Source of the DNA: Lepidodermella squamata | Taxonomy: Eukaryota; Gastrotricha | Assembly (NCBI GenBank): GCA_047495785.1 | Contig: JBLDXI010000004.1 | Location: 1,426,001-1,490,000, forward strand | Direction of reading: 5' to 3' | DNA: 64,000 bases | Shown: piece by piece, positions 34,401 through 45,169 of the stretch | Position numbering within the stretch: position 1 is the first letter of the stretch | How the letters are laid out: every line of letters begins with the position of its first letter | Program-made: the position numbers and the translations under genes | The notes under the pieces: generated by a model | The model's input: the letters and a program-made list of their open reading frames with translations, nothing else | What the model was told of the DNA's origin: nothing | Databases searched by the model: none

Positions 34401-36461
34401 AAAATCATCAGTAACACAATAAAATTCAAACGTTTTGTCATTACCACCACGGCAGTTCCATTGCGTCAGAAAGTCACAGTCTACCATGTTGATCCAGGCT
34501 CGGTCGGGGGCAACGCGGCAGCCGGGGACATATGAAACAGCAAGCCACGAGACGACCCGCGCGGGGCCGAGACGGGAGACGGCGGAGGAACTGAGGCAGG
34601 GGGCGGCGGGCCACCAGCCGCGCGAACGGGAGGCGCATGCACGACCGCCTTGACAAGGCCCGTGATCTCAACGAAGGCGTTCTCCAGCCGTAGAAGACGC
34701 TGGCCGTAGGCAACCTCCTTTTCCTCGAACTTCTTCAGGCGGGCGTCCATCATTTCGAACAAAGGAGCGCCGTCGAGCGTCTGGAACTGGTTACGGATAG
34801 CAGGGTTAACAGGCGGGAGTTGCGATGGTGGCGGCGGCGCGGAGCCGAGAAGATCGCGAGTGGCAACCCGGAAGACGCGGCCCGGAGGGGGCTGAGGCGG
34901 CGCGGTCGGTGGCGTGACCTACTTTTGTCGAGCGACACGAGCACGTCTCGCCTCGGCGCGGGCAGCACGGGACTCGGCCTCCTGCACTTTAGCGGCCTTG
35001 AACTGAGGACAGCCGCGCCACAGACTGGAGTGGCGAGGCGAGCCACCGTCCGGACAGTTGACGCAGGCGAGGGATTCGCGCGGCGCTTCGCACTGGGCGG
35101 TTTTGTGGTTCGGCGAGGCGCAGCGACCACACAGGAGGTCTTTCTCTGCCGCAGCACAGTCAACTTTGACGTGCCCAAACCGGGCGCAGCGCATATACCC
35201 CTAGGCCAAGTATATGTTAGGGCTATATGTAATTATATGTTTACATAATTTTACATATTGGACAGTTGATTTTCACATATTGGACAGTTGTCTATTGTTC
35301 AGACCCGTGAAACTCATGAAACCCAAGAAACCTGAGGAACCCAAAATAGCTTTATTATTCAAAATCTCTTGAAAAAGCTGGGGCGGCTCGAAAATCTGGC
35401 AGCATTCACCCATGATACCGAGAAAATCGCGCAGCATTCCTCTTTTGGATCCTAGAAATTGTTAATACGGCGCCGTATTCGTCTTGCATTTCCTACCATT
35501 CCATCAGCCTTCGTTCCTGGCTCGAATTAGTTCGACGACACGCTTCCTCGTACGGGATCGAAACCTTGATTGAGCTTGAGATCGACAATAACCAGATCGG
35601 CGAACTAGTTGCAATGAGCCGAGTTCAGTCGCCTGGTTGATTTGATGAGCCGACAGTTCAAATAGCTCGAGCCATTGTGCGATTCTTCATCGTAGCAGCG
35701 TGCCAGTTTGACGCGAAGATCCGGCGGCAAAAAAGCGAGTGAAAATCAAAACGAAAATCGACCGAATGAGCGTTTGATTTAAAACTGGCGAAAAGCTCAG
35801 TTTTTAATGAAAAATTAAGTTGGATGTTTTATTCTCCCATTTTCCATGATTTTTTAACCTTCGCAACGTGGGGGTAGGTATTTCAATGGAGCCCTGGCAA
35901 TCGGTAGATGCTACTATGCCTCGGGGTATATGCAAATATTGGACATAGAGTCGTAAATATGTTAAAAAACCTCACATAAAACGTCCTCGCCTGCGGCTCG
36001 GCCATTATATGTTCGGTTTTTCAACATATTTCCTCCTCTATGTCCAATATATACACATACACTTTGGCGGAAGGAGGCCGTCCTTGAGAGGGCGGCACTT
36101 GACACGGCGATTCAAGAACTCGAGGCCGAGGGTGAGAGCCTCGTCGCGTAACGCTTGTGTCTTGAGGACGATGACGCGGAGCGGGTCATCGCCGGGGGTG
36201 TGAACTGGCATGTCACGAATTTCGACGACGTTCATCAGGTGCTTCAGAAGCTGGTCGGTGGTATAGAACCCAGGCAGCCGGGCAGTGATCACCGAACGAC
36301 TGTCCTTGTCAGCTTGCTTGGACTTAGCAGCCTTAGGGTCTGGCTGGCCGGGGCGGTGGACGCGAAATGCGGAGCCACGAAAGGCCTCAGGAGCGAACCC
36401 ATCGCGGTCGAGAAGGCGCTGAGCATCAGCGGGGGTTTTACAGATGATAGATTGCTCAAAC
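31403..36461 (-). mobile_element. Decayed GC-rich Jockey/R1-like LINE
   Basis: Read on the minus strand: an ORF1 with CCHC zinc knuckles (about 36461 to 34500, for example CARFGHVKVDC), then ORF2 with an endonuclease motif (GGDLNAKSLLWG, about 34060), reverse transcriptase (KAPGLDGISPIF near 33035; GVPQGSPLSPLLY and AYADD, 32490-32380) and the Jockey-type tail (VLGVHLDAKLTWKSHV). ORF2 is split by several frameshifts, and a run of 'ggcggccag' repeats (32538-32568) lies in the RT. ORF1 is cut by an 860-bp insertion (35196-36055), and the 5' region by an hAT-like element (36462-37212). GC content is clearly above that of the flanks. Inactive. Confidence 0.85.
35196..36055. mobile_element. Insertion inside the LINE ORF1
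   Basis: The LINE coding sequence PPKC...MRCARFGH is continuous if 35196-36055 is removed; 'cata' is repeated at both junctions (35192-35195, 36056-36059). Both ends contain 'atattggaca'. Part of it (35960-36050) is related to 7655-7740. Confidence 0.75.
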
Positions 36462-37212
36462 CAGCGGTTCCCAAAGTTTTTGTCTGGTAGGACACAGTAG
36501 TGTCCTATGAGAATGGCTCGTAGGACACCTCGCTAAAATGAATGAAATTTGGTTCGGAATGGGTAAAATTTTTCAGCTACAATGTGATCGCTTGGTTTTT
36601 GATGGCAACCTAACTCGAAATTGATAAAATCCCTGATAACATTTAAACTAAACGCGAGCGAAGCGAGAAAATTTTTAGAATTCGGCACTAAAAAACGACG
36701 TATAACATCTTAAAATTGAGGCTATGCCTTGAGGTTTTCCCAGAAATTTAATTTCATCAATTTTATGAAATTTCAATTAATTAATTAATTAATTTATTTA
36801 AAGAGCCATAACGCCCAGAAGAGGACAGCTCAGACAAGTGATCAATCATGTCGTAAGGTGCAATCTGTAACGTGCTTAAATAGCAAGGGATATGGATCAG
36901 TTTCAAAAATTGATTCTATCATTTATCGTCTCAGAGATTCAGCCAAACCACGCGGAAAGTACCGTCCAATCAGAGGTTTTCATAAAATATTTCATAAATA
37001 AGCGACTCGCGAGCGAAGCGAGCTTTAGCTGACGGTTTTTCCCCGATTTTGAGTCTGAAAATAGTCCAAAAATGCCTTGTTTCTTAGGTGTGGATCTACC
37101 TATTTTTGTCCTTCTATCATTTTGAGGCCCATAGGACACCAGTGTCCTACAGGACACTTGAAAGTTGGCGTAGTACACGAGTGTCCTATAGGACACGGTT
37201 TGGGAAACGCTG
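36462..37212. mobile_element. hAT-like non-autonomous element, 751 bp
   Basis: The ends 'cagcggttcccaaag' and 'gtttgggaaacgctg' are inverted repeats of the form seen in hAT elements. They are flanked by the 8-bp duplication 'gctcaaac' (36454-36461 and 37213-37220). Internal palindromes of the type 'gtgtcctataggacac' are frequent. No transposase frame. Confidence 0.9.
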
Positions 37213-37451
37213 GCTCAAACCTTTCACCGGAACAAAATTAGCGGTAGCGGAATCAAGCTTGCATTTTGCCAAATGCCAACTGTCATTATTTGAACACTTC
37301 CACGAATTTCAGGCGAATTACGAGTTCTGAATCGAGAACTCTGTCCCATAAAGAATTTTATGCTGAATTTACTGGCGATTTCAATAGATTTATCGCGGCC
37401 AATCTTCTGAAGTTGGTTCCGCTAGATGAAATCTTGCTCCGCTTAAGCATA

Positions 37452-38955
37452 CCGTGATCCGGTACAACTTTGATCATTTCACGCAAATTGGCTTTTCTCT
37501 GAAACCATGGGGACCTGCCGCTTGGGAATGTTACTTGAGATCTAGCATTTCACCAAGTTTCATCAACTCAGCCCCCACAGTCTCTCCCTTGAAAATTCCC
37601 GAAAGAAAGAACGTTTTTAGTCCACTTTGAAATGTTGTCCTGCGATAACCGTAGCAGATATCTGCACGGTCCAACTTAGCGAAAAAGCCAAAAAGGCACG
37701 CACATCTATAAAGTGGATTTTGCGTGGCATGTGCCTAAAGTTGCAAGGGTAGCCGGTACAACTTTGAACACAATATGAAAATGTCTCAATATTATTCCAG
37801 ACTTTGTTCGCATTTACTGTACTCCACTATGCATGGATAGAGCCCTAGAGGATGCCAGGTTCAAGGAAAAACTCACATAATAAGACAAGGCGAGGCCTAA
37901 GCTTATTACGTGATTTTTCCGATTGTACATAGCATCCGGGAGGAAGCGGTTACCCTCTTTGTTTTACGTGGGTTTTTACCAAAAAATCACATAGCGAAGG
38001 GTGATTTCACAAAAATTAAAAAAAAATCCATCTTAAAACCAAAAAGCTCGAAATTCGCCTTCTGGCTATTCTGAACAACTTTGCCTTTGTTAACACCACA
38101 ATTTTCGGGAGTTTCCAAGCCGACTTCTGTGTCTGAAGCTGAAGCACGCCATAATCGAGCGAATGCTTGAGAATCATTCGGTTTATAGCTAATCTAAGCA
38201 ATTATTTTGGAGATTTCCACAAAATGCGTTTTCTTTGCAATTCTGGAATAGAAATTAAGATGAGTGTTGGACTTTTTCATGCTCGCGAGCTATTGACCTT
38301 GAAATGAACATCCTCAATTTAGCTTTGTTAGGGAAATAATCGGAATTTCACAGAAATATCTCATTTTTAATGAATTTTTTCGTTGAAAGGTGGGTCGCCG
38401 ATTTAAATGAATTTGTGTATGGAGAACGAGAATGCTTCGAACTACTTGAAACCCCAAAGGGGCGGGTCCGTATACGCAATAGCACATTTTTAGGATCTAT
38501 TCGAAGAAAACCTATTTTTCGTGATATTGCAACCATACTCTGAACAATCTCTTACTAAGTTTAACCATCTTTACCTTAGTGTAAGACTTTTGAAGTTCAA
38601 GACCATGCGTATTCACCAAATGACCATGAGACCATGAGTCCGGTTTGAAGTAGTAAAGCCGGAGAAAAGCTTTGCGGGAAATTGGTGGGTTTGCGCAAGA
38701 AAAGTGCGCTAAAAATTACGCGTATTTTGTAAAAAGATCCGGCTGTAAAAAAACCACTTCGAATTAATTTTTCAATCATAGAGAATAGAGTTACCTAACT
38801 CTATTCTCTATGGTTTCAAGTTTCCGGCGTGAGTTTCCTCTCTTATAATTCTGAACCATTTGAACTACGTTAAAAACAGGACCAAAATCGCATCTGTTGA
38901 ATTTACGCAGCACATTGAAGTTATCATGGACGTGGGTGTTCAAAGTTGTACCGGT
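37452..38955. mobile_element. 1.5-kb insertion bounded by inverted 'ccggtacaactttga'
   Basis: 'ccggtacaactttga' near 37455 and its reverse complement 'tcaaagttgtaccgg' at 38941-38955 bound a segment absent from duplicate copy 2 (junction near 42415, 'agcatatttggttccgg'). The motif also occurs inside (about 37755). No domain-bearing ORF is seen; 37840-37985 has repeated 'cacataata' motifs. No target duplication is evident. Confidence 0.6.
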
Positions 38956-39067
38956 TTGGTTCCGGGAAAAAAGAAAGTTAAATTTTCTTGTAGTCTAGAG
39001 TCTAGATGACATTATTTCTTAACATTTTCACGCTAGAATTTAATTTTGTTTAATTTTGCTCCTGCAG

Positions 39068-40275
39068 CCTGTCTATTTCCGTTGCGTTGACAAAAGCAGC
39101 GCGTCAGTTCGATGCCTGCTGGACACGGTTGGCTGCGATGCAAACACGGACGTTCGAATTCCGGCTGCTGGCACCTATCCGGACGAAGCCACATGCATTG
39201 GCACAGCGAGGAAAGTAGGCCGGCCAACCTACCAGGGACGCAGGTTATCTGTAAAAAAATTTGCCGCTCGCTCGCTCTGCTCGCTCGCGAACACCTACAC
39301 TTTTTCATATTATCGAGTATCGAGAACGCTGGTTTTCGAATTTTTTCCCCACAATTTTTTGTCCCCGATTAGCCTGAAATAGTCATTTGATTGAGAACTT
39401 CGGATTTTATTTCGTAACTGCATTTTGCGAGCGAAGCGAGCTATTTTAAGAGATTTTGCAGCAAGGATGGCCTGAAAATGCTCAAAATCTCATACAATTT
39501 TAAAAATAAACAACAAAATCGACCTTAATTCACCTCTAAAGGACTTGAAACTTGATGGAGAAAATTTAGTTTTCCAAGTTGGTTACGAATGAAGTTTTCA
39601 ACTCAAGTTAATACTTCTGTTCTACTCTGAAAGCCGAGCGCAAACTTCAAATTAGCCTGTGCTGTTGTTATAGCGAGCGAAGCGAGCTTAGCTGAAGACA
39701 TTTTGCCGTAATTAAGGCTGAAAATAGGATTTGCTACACTCATTTTGCGATACAACAACGCTCTACCAGCCAACCTACCGGGGATTTCAGCGTCCCTGGC
39801 GGGGACGCCTTGACCCTCAAACCTACCAGGTACGCGTCCCTGGTACTACCCTCATCGTCCCTGGCGTCCCTGGTGCTACTTTCCACGCTGCATTGGCATG
39901 CTCAAAGTTTACGATATAGTGACGTTGGGCGATGGTTGCAATAAAAAAGACGCAGAACAGGCATGCATCAATCACGGCGATTAGTTAGCTCAAATTAGGT
40001 CTAGCGACGAACTGGCGATGGCTACGTCAGCATTGGCGAAAGGCGTGTTGACGGCAACGTCATGGATCGCACTCACTCAGCAAGACAACGTGTTAAAATG
40101 GGATGATGGCTCCGATTTCGAATATATTCGTAATCAGTGGTTTGACGTGCTTGTTGATGGTTGCGTTGCCTTGTCTTATGTCGAGCTAGGGTTCAACAGA
40201 TATTTCTATATTCAACTTGAATGTGATGCGACTATTGGCCAAGCGCTATGCGAGGGATTTGTGCCAAGCGCTTGA
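39068..40275 (+). pseudogene. Module plus C-type lectin exon of B2, with nonsense codon and transposon
   Basis: The exon opens after 'ttttgctcctgcag' with a four-cysteine module (FRCVDKSSASVRCLLDTVGC) and continues into a C-type lectin domain (KKDAEQACINHGD, then WDDGSDFEYIRNQW, CVALSYVELG and IGQALCEGF) with a stop at 40275. A TAG at 39982-39984 falls inside the lectin, and a transposon (39204-39889) interrupts the module; removing it restores the frame exactly. The same domain order in one exon ends gene B3, so this is the displaced end of B2, about 7.7 kb from exon 7. Confidence 0.8.
39204..39889. mobile_element. TIR element with 9-bp target duplication
   Basis: The left end 'cagcgaggaaagtag' and the inverted right end 'ctactttccacgct' are flanked by 'gcattggca' at 39195-39203 and 39890-39898. 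A 9-bp duplication fits Mutator-like elements. Fragments of the family are at about 6738-6826 and 58314-58360. The interior has an AT-rich core and no transposase. Confidence 0.8.
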
Positions 40276-40674
40276 GCTATGAATGCTAATGTTCTGCTGA
40301 TGTTTTGCAGAAGAGTATGACATCACGAATTCAGAGCTATCAATAAAGATCGACTAAGTTTAATAATCCGACAGTTCAGTAATCTAAAGTAAATTAAAAT
40401 TTAACCAGAGATTTGTTAGCGGTCATTCTGTCGAATTCCTAGAATTTGTTTATGAGCGAAAGAACACTGGTGACTGTTGTTTTTTAGACGCCGCCCATGA
40501 TCGTGCGATCAACGGCGGAGACGTTGCGGGTCAGAAAACTCAATAATTGTCAAGTTGGCGAGAAACTTCGATAACGAACTTGTTATACCTTATAATAAAT
40601 TCCAATTCCATGAATTCCAACAGAATCATGACAAGTGTTTCAACGAAATATCGCCGCCTGTCATTCATTGTGGA

Positions 40675-41010
40675 ACCACTAAAAAATTGAACTTTGACGC
40701 GCACGCGGATTGGTCAATTGATCGTTGCTATGACCCCGGAATGAAACATTTCCGTCGTGCGATCCACTGATAAATTATGTTTTATTTATGTAAAAATGAC
40801 CTTGCCACACCCTCTGCACGGTTTCCATTGACCACGAGCGTAAACCCCATAATAATCGTGGAAAATGACTGCGGCAAAAAACACTTGTTGCAAAAAATCT
40901 TATGGATCGCACGACTAACTTGTTTCATCCGGGAGTCATAGCAACGATCGATTGACCAATCAGCGTGCGCATTAGATTGGACTTTTAAGTGGTCACACAA
41001 TGTTCCTGTT
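40675..41010. repeat. Large inverted repeat
   Basis: About 40675-40775 ('gcggattggtcaattgatcg') is the diverged reverse complement of about 40905-41010, with a spacer of about 130 bp. Just before it, 40620-40660 ('aatcatgacaagtg') resembles B1 exon 9 (NHDKC....ISPP). No intact gene. Confidence 0.65.
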
Positions 41011-41450
41011 AGTTCAAAGCAGGACTTCTCTTGTAATTGAGACAACATTTTACAGGAAAAACATTTTTGTATTCCGAACCATCCAAGATCATGAGTTGTA
41101 GCTAGGACGCCGAACCTTGAATCCCGCCATACAAAGGTGCATGCTAGAATATTCTGAATACTTTTTGTAAAAATTTAATTTTCAGGGTTTACTAAAAATT
41201 ATCATTTCATTGAACCGTAAAAAAATTAAACCGTCGCTGGTTACGGAGCTAGAATCAGGTTCCGAAGCTCAAGGGTTTCAAAACATGAAATTTAGATCTC
41301 ATGTAGATAGCGAACGCAGGCAAATAGCAGCAGAAACATCCCGCATGGTTATTATTCCATTCGTCGCATTTACACTAGGCCGCACCCATGGTGCTAATTA
41401 TTCGGATTGTTTAACAATTTCCCCCCAAGAAAAGTAATGGACGTAGGGTG

Positions 41451-41690
41451 CGTTTCTTTATTACCAGCCATTTTTTATTTCAAAATTAAAATAAAACAGC
41501 GACATTTCTTTATTATTTTATATTTTAAAATAAAAAGAAATGTCATTTCTTTATTCGATTTTTTTTATTTTATTTTATAAAATAAAACGTCATTTCTTTA
41601 TCACATTTTTTTCATGATTTTAGAAAATAAAATGCGAATGAAACGACACGTGCTGTTTATAAACTACGCACCGATAAAGAAATTAAAAAA
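41451..41690. repeat. AT-rich foldback element
   Basis: Several copies of 'catttctttat' and its reverse complement, with outer arms 'gggtgcgtttctttatta' and 'tacgcaccgataaagaaatt'. No coding potential. Confidence 0.6.
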
Positions 41691-42289
41691 ATGGTTTGAG
41701 CGTAGTTAGAAAGTATGAACGTTATCGCCCTAGGCCCATTAGGAGCATCCAAAAGAGCGTCCGGGGGAGGGGGGAGTGCCAATCTCGATTCTTCCAATCG
41801 ACGCATTACGCAAGTTTTAGGAAAGCTTAGTAGAACGTAGTTCAACGATGTCACATCAGCGGTGACGCTTGAGCAGGCGACACTCCAGCAACTGCCACTT
41901 CCGCAAAAGATTTGTAATAATATTTTTGGACAGTAGAAGTTTTCAACACTCGTCAATTTAAGGCTCCGAGACATTTCCGTCGATTGAGCTGAGCCAAGCG
42001 ACAAATTAGCCAGACATTCGCGACAACGGCAACTCTTATTCCAATTACACTTAATTATCAAGCGAAATAATTGAAATAAATTTAGCTGAGTTGTCGTTAT
42101 TATTCAAATATAATGGACTTTCAAAAAGCTATAGAGGTGGAGCTGGGCATGCTCGCTTAGCTCGCATAGCCAACTTTGTGTAGCAGAGCGAATTATCAAT
42201 TATCGATTGATCGCGGGAAATTTTAGCCTCAGTGTGCGACTTTTAGGGGGGATGGGGGATCAATACTTGCCAATACAAAGTCATTTTTG
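41691..42289. other. Unassigned stretch with one minus-strand ORF
   Basis: A 134-codon minus-strand ORF (42061-41657) has several cysteines (CNWNKSCRCRECLANL) but does not align with the four-cysteine exons, has no signal peptide and no recognisable domain. A short G-run repeat lies at 42231-42262. Nothing else is seen. Confidence 0.4.
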
Positions 42290-42542
42290 AACAATTATAC
42301 GAATTTCATGCGAATCGGGCACTCTGCCTCATAGGAAATGTTACGCTGAATTTACTGGTGATTTCTCTAGATTTCTTGCGGCCGATCTTGAACATATGGT
42401 TCCGCTGAAGCATATTTGGTTCCGGTTAAAGGAAGACACCTTTCCAAATTGCAGATTTTTTCTGCTTATATATAACGAAAAATCGCTTATTATTTTCACG
42501 TGAACGCTAGCATTCAATTACGTTTTATTTTGCCTTCTGCAG

Positions 42543-43033
42543 TCTGCTTATGTCCGCTGCGTTGACAAAAGAAACGCGTCAGTTCGATGCTTGCCCGACA
42601 CGGTTGGCTGCGATGCGAACACCGACGTTGGAATTCCGGCTGTTGGCACCTATCCGGACGAAGCCACCTGCAAGGGCCTGCGCAAAGTTTGCGATAAAAC
42701 GATTTTGGGCGAAGGCTACAATAAAAAAGACTGAGCACAGGCATGCATCAATCACGGCGATTAGTTAGCTCAAATTAGGACCAATGACGAACTGGCGATG
42801 GCTAGGTCAGCATTGCCGAGTGGCTGGAACACGTGGTCACTCAGCAAAACAACGTGTTAAAATGGGATCATGGCTCCGATTTCGAATATATTCCTGATCA
42901 GTGGCCTAACGCACCTGCTGATGGTTGCGTCATTTTGTCTTATGTCGAGCAAGGGAACGACCACTATTACTATTTTTCATTTGATTGTGATTGGACTGCT
43001 GACCAAGCTTTATGCGAGCGATTTGTGCTATGA
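42543..43033 (+). pseudogene. Duplicate module plus C-type lectin exon
   Basis: Opens after 'ttttgccttctgcag' with VRCVDKRNASVRCLPDTVGC and runs into a lectin domain. It has TGA at 42732-42734, TAG at 42762-42764 (the same site as the TAG in the copy at 39982) and a frameshift near 42835 (a deletion relative to the other copy), then WDHGSDFEYIPDQW, CVILSYVEQG and a stop at 43031. Clearly non-functional. Confidence 0.85.
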
Positions 43034-43094
43034 TGCTAATGCTAATGTTTTGCAGAAGAGTACATCGCTATTGAAATGCAATTAAGTATGACAT

Positions 43095-43806
43095 TGTTGG
43101 TGCCCGAGCCCGATTTCGGTCCGTACGCAGAGGAGTAGCATTGAATTTCCGCTCCGCGCTGGAACCGGTTTAAAACATGCCCGTATGCGACGTTTACTGT
43201 GAATTTTCAACATCGAAAGAATCACGCTTCACCGCACACGGGCCGGCCCAAACCTAAAACTATAGCGCTGGTTCCTATTGTTCTCCGTCGTGCTCAGGCG
43301 GACACCTTGGCCCTCCCGTACGTGAAGCCTGATTCTTTCGATTTTGCTAAATTCACAGTAGGCGTCGCATACGGGCACGTTTTGAACCGGTTCGAGCGCG
43401 GCAGTGCTTTGGATCTGATTTGATTTAGACCCTATTTTCACTGATTTAGATTTAAAAAGATTGATTTTCGCGGCGAAGCATTTTGATTTAGCCTTGGTGA
43501 TGCAATCGAAAAACTTGATACCGCGAAACCAAGATTACTCCTCCTTTTGATGAAAATTTGCTATGGAAAGGGACGGTTACATTAAATTCGCGTTATTTTA
43601 TTGATTTCTTGAAATTTCGAAGCCCCAGCTTCCTGAAAATCCCGATGTTTCGCGATTTATTGTGATTTAAGAAGGTTCGTGATTTAACCCGCAAATCAAA
43701 TCAAATCAAATCCAAAGCTCTGGAGCGCGGACTGATAAAGTGCAGTTACCCGACCTCATAAGGGCCTGCCCGAACGCGTTTGGGCCGAATTCTGACTCGG
43801 GCCTCA
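43095..43806. mobile_element. Repeat family D, copy 2, palindromic
   Basis: The outer ends 'tgttggtgcccgagcccg' and 'cgggcctcaaca' are inverted. Inner arms 43160-43235 and 43315-43400 ('atgcccgtatgcgacg' / 'cgtcgcatacgggca') form a second palindrome. Copy 1 of the segmental duplication lacks it ('tatgacatcacg'), defining the insertion. A MITE of family B is nested in it. A small related fragment lies at about 44728-44810 ('ctggttcctattgttct'). Confidence 0.75.
43402..43722. mobile_element. MITE family B, copy 2
   Basis: Ends 'cagtgctttggatctgat' and 'atcaaatccaaagctctg', flanked by 'gagcgcgg' at 43394-43401 and 43723-43730. Nested in repeat D. Confidence 0.9.
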
Positions 43807-44105
43807 ACAACATCACGGATTATTTAGATTTGACATAACGGATTCGGAGCTATCAATAAAGATTGACTTCGAGTAGGTTTTACCATCCGGCAGTTCACTA
43901 ATCGAAACTACAGTATTTACAGTCAAATATATACCCAGGGATTTTTCAGTGATCTTGGTCGTGCAATTTTTTTCGTTCAAAAGAAGACTCTCGACTGTTG
44001 CTTTCGAGACATCGCCTATAGTCATGCGGTCAATGGCTCTGAAGTAGCAGGTCAGAAAATTGAATTGCCAAGGTGCCGAGTAACTTTGATAAAGAACTTG
44101 CTACA

Positions 44106-45169
44106 GTCCCGCACGAAAAGCAAAGTCGGCAAATTAATTCGCCGTCGAAGTGCTACAAGGTTGCCATTACGCCATTACGCAAGACACTAATTCGCCCTTT
44201 TAACAAAAAAAGCTCGAAGTGCAATTAAGAAAATAAATATCATCGATGGATTGTACTATTTTTGATTATTATTGATTATCGATTATTGCATCCGTATTAA
44301 ATTCTCGGACTTTGATCGAAATTCCTCTTCCAATATTGGATGCAAACATGCCATTTTTAAAAATGGGAATTTTCAATTAAAACCTCAACATGCATTTTTG
44401 TTACCAATTTCTTCGCTCCATTCACAGTTTAACTAAAATTTCAGTAAAGTTTACCGAAGACACGGTCGACTTTTGAAACCCGCTTAATCTCGAATCTCGA
44501 AAATCTGCTGTTCACAAAACAACTGCCAGTGAAATCGAGCTATTGGCACTCCTTTTCCCTCTTCTTGGGCATTTAGCCGTTCTTATCCTTGACCTTATTC
44601 TTTGAGCTAGTTTTCTTTTTCCAATGGTTATTCGATGGTTATTTACACAATCTATTCACAGTATCTTATCATCGCATCATCTTATCCTATAGCAAACGTG
44701 CCGTCGCAAATCCGGTGGCCTGAGGCACAGGCGCTTAAAATTACCGCTGGTTCCTATTGTTCTCAGCCGTGCTCGGGCGCGGACACCTTGGCCGGGTCGA
44801 GCCCCAACAGCACTATGGCAAGTGCAAAGTTAGTAAAACGTAACTAGCAAAACAAGCGAAAATCCGCATGGATCCTGATTCTTCCAAGGAAGTGGATCCT
44901 GGTTGATGCCGTGGTATTATATCATTCGTTCATTGCCAAGGTCAGCGATATATAACTCAAATGAACAGATGCCCATGCTCATGCTGGCCCTACTAGCTAC
45001 TAACGATTTTATTACAGAGAAAAAAAATAGCATGGGAGAAAAACGTGTTCTCCAATAGCAATAATTCAAAGCATACGACATGTAATATCGGCGTGTAACT
45101 TGTAATTACAACACATAATTATCAATAGTTGAGGCATAGCAGTCATGAATGATAACCGACAGCTTTAAT
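44106..45169. other. Intergenic, nothing firm
   Basis: Contains a fragment of repeat D (about 44728-44810). The rest shows no exon, domain or repeat I can name. Confidence 0.5.

Larger units (their letters stand above)
37245..40590. repeat. Segmental duplication, copy 1
   Basis: After removing insertions at 37452-38955 and 39204-39889, the sequence aligns in order with 42290-44105: a shared flank ('cgctgaatttactgg'), the module-lectin exon, and 3' flank ('gagctatcaataaagat'). Copy 2 carries other insertions. Confidence 0.75.
42290..44105. repeat. Segmental duplication, copy 2
   Basis: Counterpart of 37245-40590. It lacks both insertions of copy 1 but has repeat D (43095-43806) placed 3' of the lectin pseudogene, itself containing a MITE. 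The duplicated unit without insertions is about 1.1 kb. Confidence 0.75.

Noticed and set aside
31540-35250. Long plus-strand ORFs (for example 31540-31914, 33478-33813, 34820-35248)
   Set aside because: They are antisense to the GC-rich LINE; the opposite strand carries recognisable endonuclease, RT and zinc-knuckle motifs, so these are shadow frames.
39982-39984. TAG as a recoded codon in the lectin exon
   Set aside because: The duplicate has further stops and a frameshift, and B2 is broken elsewhere; simple pseudogene decay explains it.
41657-42061. 134-codon minus-strand ORF with several cysteines
   Set aside because: Does not fit the module spacing, shows no signal peptide or domain, and lies among repeats; kept only as an unassigned stretch.
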